The notes below the pieces were generated by a model. That model worked only from the letters and a program-made list of their open reading frames with translations. It was not told the DNA's origin and made no database searches. From NCBI RefSeq assembly GCF_001422735.1, contig NZ_LMLZ01000020.1, forward strand, positions 124,773 through 188,772: a stretch of 64,000 nt of DNA, in the 5' to 3' direction. Shown one piece after another: positions 17,705-27,543 of this stretch. This stretch comes from Acidovorax sp. Leaf78 (GTDB taxonomy: Bacteria > Pseudomonadota > Gammaproteobacteria > Burkholderiales > Burkholderiaceae_C). Position numbers and translations under genes: made by a program. Position 1 is the first letter of the stretch. Every line of letters begins with the position of its first letter.

Positions 17705-19215
17705 ACATCGCTCACCTGCTGCGCCGCAGCGCGCAACTGCACGCCCACCAGCCCGCCGTGCTGCAGGGCGACCGTGTGCTCTTCGACTACCAAACCCTGG
17801 GTGCCCGCACCGCCGCGCTGGCCGCCAGCCTGCGCACACGCTACGGTGTGTTGCCCGGCGACCGCGTGGCCATCTACGCCGCCAATGCGCCCGAGTACCT
17901 GGAGGCGCTGCACGCCATCGTGTGGGCCGGCGCCGTGCACGTGCCCGTCAACTACAAGCTGCACGCCAAAGAGCTGGCTTACGTGCTGGCCGACTCCGGC
18001 GCGCGCGTGGTGCTGGTGTCCGAGGCCCTGCACCCCGCCGCGCGTGATGCGGGCGCCGACCCCGCAGCCACCCTGGTGCTGGGCTCAGCCGACTACCAGC
18101 ACGCCGTGCAGCAGCACGGTGCGCCGATGCCCGTGCACGACCGCGCCCCGGACGACATCGCATCGCTGTTCTACACATCGGGCACCACCGGCCGGCCCAA
18201 GGGCGTGATGCAGACCCACCGCAACCTGCTGGCCATGACGGCCTGCTACTTCACCGACGTGGACGACGTGCTGCCCGGCGACGCCATGGTCTACGCCGCG
18301 CCCATGTCGCACGGCGCGGGTTTGTACAACTACGCCCAGGTGCTGCGCGGCGGGCGGCACGTGGTGCCCATGTCCGGCGGCTTCGACCCTGCTGAGCTGG
18401 TGCAGCTGGCCGCCACAGTGGGCCAGCTCACCCTGTTTGCCGCGCCCACCATGGTGCACCGCCTGGTGGACCACGTGCGCGCCACCGGTGCCGACGTGTC
18501 GGGCTTCAAAACGATTGTCTACGGCGGCGGCCCCATGTATGCGGACGACCTGCGCACCGCCATGGCCGTGATGGGCAACGACCGCTTCGTGCAGATCTAC
18601 GGCCAGGGCGAAAGCCCCATGACCATCACCGCGCTGTCACGCGCGCACCTGGCCGACACCACCCACCCCCGCTGGCCTGAGCGCATGGCCTCGGTCGGCG
18701 TGGCGCAGTCGCTGGTGGAGGTGCGCGTGGTCGACGCCCAAGGCCAGCCCATGCCCCCCGGCGACACCGGCGAGGTGCTGGTGCGCGGCGACACCGTCAT
18801 GCCCGGCTACTGGAACAACCCGGACGCGACGGCCCGCACGCTGCAGGCCGGCTGGCTGCACACGGGCGATGTGGGCGTGCTGGACGCCGATGGCTTCCTG
18901 ACCCTGAAGGACCGGTCGAAGGACGTGATCATCTCCGGCGGCAGCAACATCTACCCGCGCGAGGTGGAAGAGGTTTTGCTGCTGCACCCCCAGGTCCGCG
19001 AAGTGGCCGTGGTGGGGCAGCGCGATGCCGAGTGGGGCGAGGTGGTGGTGGCCTACCTGGTGGCGGGCGAGGGCGGACCGGTGGAGGATGCAGTGCTGGA
19101 CGCGCTGTGCGGGGAGCACATCGCGCGGTTCAAGCGGCCGAAGGTGTACCGGTGGGTGGAAGGGTTGCCGAAGAACAGCTACGGCAAGGTGTTGAAGACG
19201 GAACTGCGCGGGTAG
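17701..19215 (+). CDS. AMP-dependent acyl-CoA synthetase/ligase
   Basis: A 504-residue member of the ANL superfamily. The AMP-binding motif [12 protein letters not shown], the aromatic-Gly-Glu region ([11 protein letters not shown]), the hinge ([20 protein letters not shown]), [16 protein letters not shown] and the catalytic Lys in [12 protein letters not shown] are all present. It should activate a carboxylic acid, probably a fatty or aromatic acid, through an acyl-adenylate and pass it to CoA. The start [12 protein letters not shown] fits this family, though the frame stays open upstream. Substrate is not determined by sequence. The downstream gene is unrelated. Confidence 0.9.
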   Translation: MNIAHLLRRSAQLHAHQPAVLQGDRVLFDYQTLGARTAALAASLRTRYGVLPGDRVAIYAANAPEYLEALHAIVWAGAVHVPVNYKLHAKELAYVLADSGARVVLVSEALHPAARDAGADPAATLVLGSADYQHAVQQHGAPMPVHDRAPDDIASLFYTSGTTGRPKGVMQTHRNLLAMTACYFTDVDDVLPGDAMVYAAPMSHGAGLYNYAQVLRGGRHVVPMSGGFDPAELVQLAATVGQLTLFAAPTMVHRLVDHVRATGADVSGFKTIVYGGGPMYADDLRTAMAVMGNDRFVQIYGQGESPMTITALSRAHLADTTHPRWPERMASVGVAQSLVEVRVVDAQGQPMPPGDTGEVLVRGDTVMPGYWNNPDATARTLQAGWLHTGDVGVLDADGFLTLKDRSKDVIISGGSNIYPREVEEVLLLHPQVREVAVVGQRDAEWGEVVVAYLVAGEGGPVEDAVLDALCGEHIARFKRPKVYRWVEGLPKNSYGKVLKTELRG

Positions 19216-19430
19216 ACGCTTTGCATGCGCTGGCGATGAAGCACCGCGTCATCGCTGCTCTCCATGCGCCTATTCAGCCACACATGCGCCACTTGTGAGC
19301 GGGTTCCGTTGCGGTCCTACAAGCGGTGGCCTCCGGTGTCCCTAAAGTTGCGGGCTTCGTGTGTCCGAGTCGAGCGGTAACAGCTCAACGGCACAACCCT
19401 CCAATTCACTTCGTTCTTATCTCTCCGACC

Positions 19431-19691
19431 ATGATGCAGATCGTCTCCGATGCAGCGCAACCCGGCCTCATCATCGTGAACCTGGACGCGCAAGGCCACG
19501 ACCTCTCCGTCCGCCTGGACCGCGCCATGCTGGAGCACACCCTGGGCGTGCACGGCGCTTTTGCATCCCTCGCCCAGGCCGTGGGCCGCAACATCGAACG
19601 CATCCAGGACGCCGCATTGCGCAAGTACCAGCAGACCCGCCAGCGGTGTGTGATTTTGTCGAAGGCTGAGTTGATGCGGGTTGCGTGGTGA
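19431..19691 (+). CDS. Small conserved-looking protein, unknown
   Basis: An 86-residue protein starting MMQIVSDAAQPGLIIVNLDA. It has an N-terminal beta-rich half and a helical C-terminal half with basic residues (NIERIQDAALRKYQQTRQRC). Codon use is like the core genes. I do not recognise the family. The 215-base gap before it (19216-19430) shows only a weak hairpin (gcgatga/tcatcgc) after the ligase. It marks the last core-type gene before the accessory island. Confidence 0.5.
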   Translation: MMQIVSDAAQPGLIIVNLDAQGHDLSVRLDRAMLEHTLGVHGAFASLAQAVGRNIERIQDAALRKYQQTRQRCVILSKAELMRVAW

Positions 19692-19857
19692 TGGCTGGGC
19701 CCGTGTTGGATCAGCGGGCGTTCTGAACGTGTAGTCGTGGTCTTTACTCGCGTTATGAACTACCGGTATAGGCTGACAGTGGCCGTTCTGATTTGCGTCG
19801 GGAATGTCAGTTTTCGCTGTAACGCGACATTGACAGACAAGCACCGAGTTCGCCGCA

Positions 19858-21900
19858 TCAGGCCCTTAGCATCAGACGCACATTATCGAATTGCTCGTCC
19901 ACAAATACATCCATCCAGATCTGTTCCGGGGTCGGTGTTGACAGCGCGATACCGAAAGACCAAAGCACGCGCTCGATGTGACTGCCGAGAAGTACAAGGT
20001 CGGTGTCTCCTGCGACGTCCTTGTGGGAGTCAAAGAAGCGCCCTAGGTCAAGAGAAAGGAGTTCGAACCAGTCACTTAGGCTGACCGCCTTCAGTATCTC
20101 AATGCTCTTGCTGGCCTTCCAGCGGCCGACTTCACCGCAAGTAGCCGCGCATGCACTGGCTGTGGCGCAAAGCATTTGCTCCACATGGCAAAGCGCTGGA
20201 AGCAGAGCTGTATCCACATCCCGATGCCGAATGAAGTGCAAACGTGCATCGGCAATTCCTTGAAAACAAGCAGCCAGAGTCTGGCTGTAGAGGTCGTCGG
20301 CGGCTGTGAAATCCTCGTCCGACATGCGGCCAAGCCCCGACAGCCGACCACCAAAGTAATGCGAGCAGAAGAGGTGTGCGATGCGCAAGCCAATCGCTTC
20401 AAGCGGTGGCCTCTGTCGTTCCATTATTTCCTGGGGAATCTTAGAGATCACCGCGGCGTAGTACACCGCCCGTCCTGCTTGGTGACGAATCAGTGCTGCT
20501 GCAGCGCGGGCAAGCGGATGCCTCTTGGCGACTAGATTGACAGCTTGCGTAGTGACGAAGAGTTGACAGGAGACGCCGTCTTGGCGTGCATTCACATGGC
20601 AGGTTCCTAGCTGCACGGCTTGAGCGGTGTAGTCGTTCACAAGCACTCCGCGCTCGCGCATGGAGCGTACTATGTTGTCTGTAACTACGATGGTTTCAAC
20701 GATTCGCAAACCAGCCTGCAGTTCGGGTGCGCCCATCAGATTGCGAACAGCGGCCTGTGCCTTGCCGCTCTTGCGACTCGTTGGATCGAACATGATGGGA
20801 ACCCTGACCAGTTCCGGCACTTGACCATTGGTTTTTTGCGATTCGACACTACTCTCAGGTGCGTCAAACGGCTGTTCCTCAACCAAACTGTCAACGTACT
20901 TGGAAACTGTGCTTCCGAGGAACTGCGCGGCATCGAGCGTTTGCTCGTCAACCTGCGAACTGATAAAGAAGTTCAAAGAACACTGGGCGAGACAGCGATT
21001 CAGAGATGTCACATTGACCTCTGGACTACTGAAGCTGCCCACCAGCACTTTCGTGGAGCCAATAGGCATCGCTACTCCGGAAAATTCATCGTCGCTCATG
21101 AGGGAATATGGCAACACTTCCCGGAAGTCCGATGTTTTTGATCCCACCGCAAGGCAATCGGGGAGTATGAAGTGGTTCGGCGGTTCAACTCCGAAGATTT
21201 GCCAGTTCATCGCCTTCAGGCGTTCCACGCGAGGCGGTGGAGCCATATTTGTATCCAGTGCCTTGCTGTGTCCGCTAATAATCATCTGGGGAACTCTATC
21301 GAGCAGTATCCCGAGCTGTTGCAAAAACATCGTGGCCATGGCCGGAAACATCTCGGGAAACTTCTCTCGTGCCCGGAAGTGAACCAGCTTTGCAAGCACT
21401 TTTCTGCCGCTTTCAGGAATAGCTTCAAATTGTAGAAAAAGTTCTTCTTCAATCAACTTGACTAAAGCCGCCTCGGATTGGAGTGAGTCAATTTCGAGAA
21501 AGACGCGCGCGGTCTCGTCGCTGCGCATAGCGTCTGTGAGACTACCCAAAATCTGGGTCGCGATAGCGGAGGAACTGTCCCTGAAGAATGCTGAACGGAT
21601 TGACAGATGAACAACCACCGCTGCTGCCACGTGTGAGTCAACAGGTCCGACTGGGGCCTCACGCAGCGCGTTGATGGCAGGGGACAAGACTAAGCGCTCA
21701 TAAGTCGTGATCTTGTCATCGAGCGATTGTTCGTCCGAAGGCTCAGAGTAGAAGTCTCGCTGCGCCGCAACTCCCTCGGTTGAAGAATGATAGGGCTCTT
21801 GCCCTTTCTTAAAGACATACACCTGTGTTTTCTTCCCCTTGGCCACCCCGAAGCCGCGTTGAAGGGCTTGCGGAATGAAATGCTGCTTTCGACCTGCCAT
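19858..21900 (-). CDS. DUF4238-type protein, accessory island
   Basis: A 680-residue protein. The N-terminus carries the DUF4238 hallmark (MAGRKQHFIPQALQRGFG) and continues through a helical region. The remaining 400 residues I cannot assign; they include a second apparently helical domain (about 430-670) with several Cys and His residues but no motif I trust. The start at 21900 was chosen because GAGGAG lies ten bases upstream; ATG 21909 would sit too close. Base composition is lower in GC than the core genes and codon choice is more mixed, suggesting transfer. It is divergent from the STAND-type gene at 22106, and the two probably arrived together. Function unknown; defence is a guess from the neighbour. 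Confidence 0.7.
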   Translation of the reverse strand: MAGRKQHFIPQALQRGFGVAKGKKTQVYVFKKGQEPYHSSTEGVAAQRDFYSEPSDEQSLDDKITTYERLVLSPAINALREAPVGPVDSHVAAAVVVHLSIRSAFFRDSSSAIATQILGSLTDAMRSDETARVFLEIDSLQSEAALVKLIEEELFLQFEAIPESGRKVLAKLVHFRAREKFPEMFPAMATMFLQQLGILLDRVPQMIISGHSKALDTNMAPPPRVERLKAMNWQIFGVEPPNHFILPDCLAVGSKTSDFREVLPYSLMSDDEFSGVAMPIGSTKVLVGSFSSPEVNVTSLNRCLAQCSLNFFISSQVDEQTLDAAQFLGSTVSKYVDSLVEEQPFDAPESSVESQKTNGQVPELVRVPIMFDPTSRKSGKAQAAVRNLMGAPELQAGLRIVETIVVTDNIVRSMRERGVLVNDYTAQAVQLGTCHVNARQDGVSCQLFVTTQAVNLVAKRHPLARAAAALIRHQAGRAVYYAAVISKIPQEIMERQRPPLEAIGLRIAHLFCSHYFGGRLSGLGRMSDEDFTAADDLYSQTLAACFQGIADARLHFIRHRDVDTALLPALCHVEQMLCATASACAATCGEVGRWKASKSIEILKAVSLSDWFELLSLDLGRFFDSHKDVAGDTDLVLLGSHIERVLWSFGIALSTPTPEQIWMDVFVDEQFDNVRLMLRA

Positions 21901-21909
21901 TTTGTTCAT

Positions 21910-22105
21910 GCTCCTCGTGCGTAAATTTCCAGCGCTATGGGGCCGGTGGCTTTGTATTGGCGTCTGCGCTTCGTTGCCACCGGCTGGCATGCTTAACTGA
22001 CCTTCAGAAGTTCCGAACGGGTTGGCGTACTGCAGTGGTCGATCCGGGAAACATCTCCGGCACCCTGTCCTTCGAAGACTCTGCGATGCCGCCACAATAG
22101 CAAGC
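21910..22105. promoter_or_regulatory. Divergent intergenic region with 9-bp inverted repeat
   Basis: The 200-base space between the divergent DUF4238 and STAND-type genes must hold both promoters. It contains a perfect inverted repeat, gccggtggc at 21942-21950 and gccaccggc at 21976-21984, separated by 25 bases. This could be an operator or a cruciform. I could not identify convincing -35/-10 boxes. The start of the large gene lacks a strong ribosome binding site. Confidence 0.35.
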
Positions 22106-25100
22106 ATGCCAACGAAGCGAAGCATGAGCGAGCAGGAAATACCTCCAACTGACAGTAGTCCAGGAACGAGCACGTTGGCCAGTGGGCCAGCGGGCGCCCA
22201 TTTCGAAGCCCAGGTCGGTGCGTCATACTTGCTAGCCATGCTCGCCAGGGCACCCGCCCGCGGCCTTCCCGGTGCCACGATAGATCGAGTGGCGCTACAG
22301 CAAGCCAATGCGGGGCGTCCGCTCGACGACGTGGTCATCTATGCCCACGACAATGTGTCTGGGAAGCTGGCGGTGCTGGAGGTTCAGGTCAAGCGATCCA
22401 TCACCTTCGCTGCCGCCGATCCCATCTTTCGCAAAGTCGTAGGCCAAATCGTCAAAGCATCGCAACGGCCTGACTTCCTGACTCAGCGATATGAGCTGGC
22501 GATTGCAACGACGAAGGGATCGCGCAAGATCGATGGGGCATATCAGGATGTACTCACGCTCGCGCGCCAGATTGGCGACGCGGCTACGTTCGCCGCTCAA
22601 ATTGATCTGGCGGGAGTGGCAAACGACGACATGCGCGCCCTCGTCAAGACGTTCAAAAGCCACATGCGAGACGAAGGTTCGCCAGACGACAACGAGACCG
22701 TCTGGCTATTGCTGCGCCGGTTGCAGATTCTGACGTTCGATTTCACGGCCCCAGGCTCTGCATCTCATGACCTGGCGCTAGAACGCGCTGTGCGTGTGCT
22801 GCACACTGACGATGGATCGCGCGTCGGCGCCTTCTGGGGCAGCCTCATTGAACTAGCAATCGATGTGGCGAAAAGTGGTGGCGACAGAACTCGCGAGACA
22901 GCATTGCAAGCTCTTGCGCAGCTGGGCTATCGGCTCCTAGGCGAACGTCGGCACGCTATGGCCCGAGCAGCGCTAGCCGAGTCGTCCCGTTTGGCACTTG
23001 CTGACATTCGTAATCGCGTGGGCAAGGTCGTACTTCCACGACAGGAGCGTGTGGCCGCAATGCGTGAAGCATTGGATCGTGGACGCTATGTGGAGATCCG
23101 TGGTGATGCAGGCGTCGGCAAATCTGGTGTCTTGCGGCAGATGGCCGAGGCCATGCAAGCCGAAAGTCAGGTCATCGTTCTCAGCCCAGGACGGTGTGTT
23201 CCCCGCGGGTGGACCGCGTTGCGCGCACAGCTCGGCTTCGACGGAACGCTTCGCGAGTTGCTTGTCGAACTGGCCAATGACGGCGGCGCCACGATCTTTG
23301 TCGACAACCTCGACTCTTTCAGCACAGAGGAGAGGCTCACGGTCGTCGATGTCCTCGGGGAAGCCTCTGTCGTTCCGGGAGTTTCCGTTGTTGCGACGGC
23401 TCGGAGCGAATTTGGGATTGATGAGCCCAGTTGGCTGCCGAGCGATGCACTGGCACGCCTGGGTGAAACCGACCCCGTCATGCTCGGTGAGCTGAGCAAG
23501 GTGGAGATTGAGCAGTTGAAGGTGACTGATCCTGCGCTTGCCTCCCTTCTAACGGACAGCCATCCCGCACGCCAGGTCGCCAGAAACCTGTTTCGCCTCG
23601 CACGCCTAGCAAGTCAGCCAGCATCTGATCCCGTACCGCGCACTGAAGTCGATATGGCTGAGCAGTGGTGGACCACAGCGGATGGCTCCCGCGATGCCGG
23701 TTGGCGTGATCGGGCGCGGCTGCTGCAAGCCGCAGCAACGCAAACCCTGGCTGGCGCTGACTTCCTTGACGTTACAGGCCAAGCTGCGGCGCCAATCGAT
23801 GCGCTGGTATTCAGCGGCACTCTGCGGGATTTGGGTATTGACCGGGTCGCGTTTCGTCATGACGTACTGCGCGAGTGGGCAATTGCAGGCACCCTGCACG
23901 CCCACTCCGAACTCGTCGACAGGCTACAACTAGATCGGCCGGCCACGGCAATGTTTGCACGTGGTGTTGAGCTGGCAGCGCGTATGGCAATCGAGCGGGC
24001 GACTGATGGCGTGAGGTGGTATGCGCTCGTTGATCGGCTGAGCCAAGCGGGAGTTCATCGTTCTTGGCGCCGCGCCGCGTTGCTTGCCATCGCTCGATCC
24101 GAAGCTGCGGAAGCGCTTCTCCATCGCGCATCGCCCGAGCTTCTCGCCAATGGCGCCGAACTGCTGCGCGAACTCATCCGAACGGTCATTGCTGTCGAAG
24201 TGCTTCCTGCCACACAAGTCTTTGCGGCTGCGGGAGTCGACCCTGCGCTCATACCCTCATCAATCAACGTCCCGCGCGGCTTGGCATGGACGACATTGAT
24301 TGTTTGGCTCTTGGGTGTAGGAAATGGCATTCCTAAAGATGCTATCCCAGAGGTTGTTCAGCTATACACGAATTTCTCGCTTGGCACGCTTGGCGCCTCC
24401 GATATCACGCCGTTTACGACACGACAGATTTACCGTTGGCTGAGGTTGGTGGAGCCAATAGATTCAATGTCGATGCGAAGCGGGGGCTTGAAATCGGATC
24501 TTCGCGAAGCGTTCGTCATGTTCGCGGAGACTACGCCAGAGCTTGCCGCTGAATACCTGACGGCAGTGGGGGAAAGTGAGCACAACGAAGATATCGTGCG
24601 CAGCATCTTGAAGATGCGCGGCACGCTGGCGCAAGCAGCTCCGGCAGAACTGGCTAACCTGACTGCACGGGCGTTGATCACAAAGCCCCGGCGACACGAG
24701 CACCGCTTCAACCGGGAGCGCGAAGAGGCGTTTACCTATCTCGACTATCAGTTCATTCCAGCATCGCCGGCACAAGGTCCATTCCTCGATTTGTTGACCA
24801 ACTCGCCCAAGAACGGGTTAGCCTTGGTTCATCGCTTGGTCGCACACGCAGTCGCACACCGAAGCCTAGGTGCAGACCCAGGAACGAATGGATTCGACTT
24901 GGCTTTGCCAGGAGGTGCGCGCACATTCCCGTGGGCGCAGACCTACTTCTGGTCACGCAACAGCAACTTCTACGCCGTCACGTCGGCACTGATGGCACTC
25001 GAAGCATGGGCGCACCGCCGCATCGAGGCAGGCGAAGCACTCGAAGGTGTGCTAACAGACGTGCTCGGACCGCAGGGCTCGTGTGCTGCGTATTTGCTGG

Positions 25101-27256
25101 TGGCAGTTGATCTCATCATTTCGCATTGGCCCAAGTCGCTTGACGTGGCGGCAGCTTTTCTCAGTAACCCCGAACTGTTGTGCATCGATCACACACGTCA
25201 GGTGCATGATCGCGTCGAAATGCCGGATTTCTTCGGGTTTGGCGCCTTGCATAGCGAACCGCGTGGCAGCGTGACCGCCGCTGACCTGAAGTGCCGGCCA
25301 TCCCGACGGACAACGCTCGACGAACTGATTGGCAACTTCACGTTCCTGGCATCTCCGGATCAACTCGCGACACTGAGAACCCTGTTGGCGACCGCAGCAG
25401 CACGATTGGGTGAACCTGCCGCGAGCGCGCATTTGGGCAATCCGGAATTCATGGTTCAGTACGCGCTAAACCTCTCGGATGCCGCAAATTGGCAGGAAGT
25501 TGAAGTGACGCTCAAGGACGGATCATCCGCGACTGCGCGCCAGTATCTATCGCCAACGGCAGAGCAGACCCATCTACAAGCTTTGCGAGACGCCGCGACT
25601 GAGGGAGATTCAGACTTCGCCACGCGGGCTGCGCTGGCCCTTGCGGTCGAGGATCCCCCTCGGTTGCTACCAGAAGGTCGGTCTGCAGCGGTGGCTTGGG
25701 CGCGGCGTTCTGCGACAGCTATGGCAGAAGTCGAATCTGACGACGACGGCGGAGAGCGGCGCATGCAAGAGGAAGCGGTCGTGACGGCCGCGATGATCGT
25801 CATGCGGGACGGCGATGACGCCTTTCGCGCCGAGCACGGAGAATGGGCCCGATCTCAACTGGACAAGACTCTTGCAGCTCTCGACGATGGTCCTGCACGT
25901 CAGATGCGAGGGGGGCTGCGCTTCAATCCGACCGCAATCGCTTATGCCGGATTGATCCACGCGTTGCGACATCAGACAACGCCGGAAGACGTGCGGTCGC
26001 TTCTTGAAGTAGCGGCGACAGGAAACCACGCTGCAGCGCACGGCTTTGGGACGTCCGCCGCAGTCCTCGCGGATGTCGATATTCGCCTGCCGAGAGCTGT
26101 GCTCCGATGTGCATTCAGCGCGAGTGTCGTAGAGGATCGAGTTTGGAATGCGTCACAGGAAGAAGTCGACGCTAGCAAAGCGCGCAGTCATGAACGGGTA
26201 CTGGCTGCCGTTGCGGCTGAGATGGCGTGGCTTGAAGGTAAAGGCTCAGAGCCAACGTGGCCAAAATTCCCGGTAGAGCGAGCTCGGTCGAGAAGGCAAC
26301 TAAGCTTGTACGAAACCCAGATTGCTGCACCGGAAGCGTCGGCGCTTTCGCTAGCAGAGCATGTAAATCATCAGGCAGCGGCTCTCTGGTTGCGCCAAGC
26401 GCACGCTCTTTCCCATGATGACACCCGCCCTTGGCTCAGTGAGATCGTGAGAGCCTACATGCCTTGGACGGCCCTCGCGAATGGAGCGAACCTAGACGAC
26501 GGAGACGAAACGGACCGTCCGCCATCTGAGTGGAACGATACGTTCTTTGCGGCGGTTGCGCGCTGCATTGTCGGTCTGTCAACGTCTGAGGCTACTGAAC
26601 TGGCATTGCGGCATATCGTTGGGCTTCCAGATCGGCATTTCTACGACGTGCTCGTCGATTTCTTGCGCAGCCTCGATGCGGTGTACTTCGGGGGCGACAG
26701 CATTCCGACGCAGGTGGCCGTAGACATTCGGAGTGCACTCGCCGACCACATGCTGACAACGCGTGGATGGGAGCGCCTCAGCCGAAGCAGGGACTTGTCC
26801 ATCGAAATACACATTGGCCCAGCAATCGCCGTCTTGTTTTTTAACGACTACATGTACGGGCAGGGATCGAAGTGCTACCTGTTTGAGAAGGGCGTGGAGC
26901 GAGTCGGTCCGTTTCTTCCTGTTCTGGACAAACTGGTCAGCAAAGGGCCGTCACTCTTCGTCGCCATGGCATTACTCAACCTGCTTGAAATTGCTCCACG
27001 AGCCGAGCAACTGGATGTGCTGGTTAAGGCTGGAGGTGTATGGCTTGAGGCATATCCTGATTTCCGACAGCTGTGGATCGATCACGGGGTGGGCCACCGC
27101 TGGTGCTTGGTGATGGAGACCATCCGTGTACATAGCCCTTCCAGCTTCAGTAGCAACGCACCGTTGCGGCCTGCCATCGACAACCTCGTCGCAGCGCTCG
27201 TTGCGCTCGGCGTGCCTGAGGCCACGCGGCTGGAAGAGGAGCTTCTCAAGCTTTGA
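22106..27256 (+). CDS. Giant STAND-type NTPase with N-terminal nuclease-like domain (Avs-like)
   Basis: A 1716-residue protein. Residues about 28-140 look like a PD-(D/E)xK nuclease of the Cap4/DUF4297 or Mrr type: GAHFEAQVGASYLLAML, acidic residues at LDDVVI, then the core LEVQVKR where a QxK form of the catalytic motif is seen. The central NTPase has Walker A (GDAGVGKS, about 333-340) and Walker B (ATIFVDNLDSF, about 395-405) followed by TARSEFG and a winged-helix-like region near RHDVLREWAI. The remaining 1050 residues appear all-helical, without clear motifs, as in sensor regions of Avs proteins. This suggests an antiphage sensor that triggers DNA cleavage. Start may be 22106 or 22124. 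Lower GC than the core. Confidence 0.75.
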   Translation: MPTKRSMSEQEIPPTDSSPGTSTLASGPAGAHFEAQVGASYLLAMLARAPARGLPGATIDRVALQQANAGRPLDDVVIYAHDNVSGKLAVLEVQVKRSITFAAADPIFRKVVGQIVKASQRPDFLTQRYELAIATTKGSRKIDGAYQDVLTLARQIGDAATFAAQIDLAGVANDDMRALVKTFKSHMRDEGSPDDNETVWLLLRRLQILTFDFTAPGSASHDLALERAVRVLHTDDGSRVGAFWGSLIELAIDVAKSGGDRTRETALQALAQLGYRLLGERRHAMARAALAESSRLALADIRNRVGKVVLPRQERVAAMREALDRGRYVEIRGDAGVGKSGVLRQMAEAMQAESQVIVLSPGRCVPRGWTALRAQLGFDGTLRELLVELANDGGATIFVDNLDSFSTEERLTVVDVLGEASVVPGVSVVATARSEFGIDEPSWLPSDALARLGETDPVMLGELSKVEIEQLKVTDPALASLLTDSHPARQVARNLFRLARLASQPASDPVPRTEVDMAEQWWTTADGSRDAGWRDRARLLQAAATQTLAGADFLDVTGQAAAPIDALVFSGTLRDLGIDRVAFRHDVLREWAIAGTLHAHSELVDRLQLDRPATAMFARGVELAARMAIERATDGVRWYALVDRLSQAGVHRSWRRAALLAIARSEAAEALLHRASPELLANGAELLRELIRTVIAVEVLPATQVFAAAGVDPALIPSSINVPRGLAWTTLIVWLLGVGNGIPKDAIPEVVQLYTNFSLGTLGASDITPFTTRQIYRWLRLVEPIDSMSMRSGGLKSDLREAFVMFAETTPELAAEYLTAVGESEHNEDIVRSILKMRGTLAQAAPAELANLTARALITKPRRHEHRFNREREEAFTYLDYQFIPASPAQGPFLDLLTNSPKNGLALVHRLVAHAVAHRSLGADPGTNGFDLALPGGARTFPWAQTYFWSRNSNFYAVTSALMALEAWAHRRIEAGEALEGVLTDVLGPQGSCAAYLLVAVDLIISHWPKSLDVAAAFLSNPELLCIDHTRQVHDRVEMPDFFGFGALHSEPRGSVTAADLKCRPSRRTTLDELIGNFTFLASPDQLATLRTLLATAAARLGEPAASAHLGNPEFMVQYALNLSDAANWQEVEVTLKDGSSATARQYLSPTAEQTHLQALRDAATEGDSDFATRAALALAVEDPPRLLPEGRSAAVAWARRSATAMAEVESDDDGGERRMQEEAVVTAAMIVMRDGDDAFRAEHGEWARSQLDKTLAALDDGPARQMRGGLRFNPTAIAYAGLIHALRHQTTPEDVRSLLEVAATGNHAAAHGFGTSAAVLADVDIRLPRAVLRCAFSASVVEDRVWNASQEEVDASKARSHERVLAAVAAEMAWLEGKGSEPTWPKFPVERARSRRQLSLYETQIAAPEASALSLAEHVNHQAAALWLRQAHALSHDDTRPWLSEIVRAYMPWTALANGANLDDGDETDRPPSEWNDTFFAAVARCIVGLSTSEATELALRHIVGLPDRHFYDVLVDFLRSLDAVYFGGDSIPTQVAVDIRSALADHMLTTRGWERLSRSRDLSIEIHIGPAIAVLFFNDYMYGQGSKCYLFEKGVERVGPFLPVLDKLVSKGPSLFVAMALLNLLEIAPRAEQLDVLVKAGGVWLEAYPDFRQLWIDHGVGHRWCLVMETIRVHSPSSFSSNAPLRPAIDNLVAALVALGVPEATRLEEELLKL

Positions 27257-27543
27257 ACGACGAACAGTCCTTTGGCGATTATTGATCGCGTTTCGTCACG
27301 CATGGATATATGGGACAGCTGGCAATAGCTGGGACGCCGACGTCAACTGTCTAAGTTCGATCCAAAGACGGTAAGGCAGAGCAATGCGGTCTCTGCGCTC
27401 TCGCGATTGTGCGACGGCAATCGCTGCAAAGCAGTCAACCGCCTCACCGCCAGCCACACGAACCCACCCAGTAAACCCCCTCCCACCACGGTTATCCCAC
27501 CCCGCCTACCATCCCGTCCTTCTTCCCTTCCCAAGGCCCTCCC
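27257..27543. other. Intergenic region at right edge of the island
   Basis: 287 bases with no gene I can support. The first half is AT-richer, like the island; the second half (from about 27430) becomes C-rich and leads into the DsbA gene. No direct repeat matching the left side of the island was found by eye. Confidence 0.5.

Noticed and set aside
19216-19430. Possible tRNA or attachment site left of the accessory island
   Set aside because: No cloverleaf, anticodon arm or CCA end could be drawn on either strand, and no matching repeat exists at 27257-27543.
21910-22338. N-terminal extension of the DUF4238 gene to 22338
   Set aside because: The extension would overlap the start of the divergent STAND-type gene; the DUF4238 motif begins at 21900 and has its own ribosome binding site.
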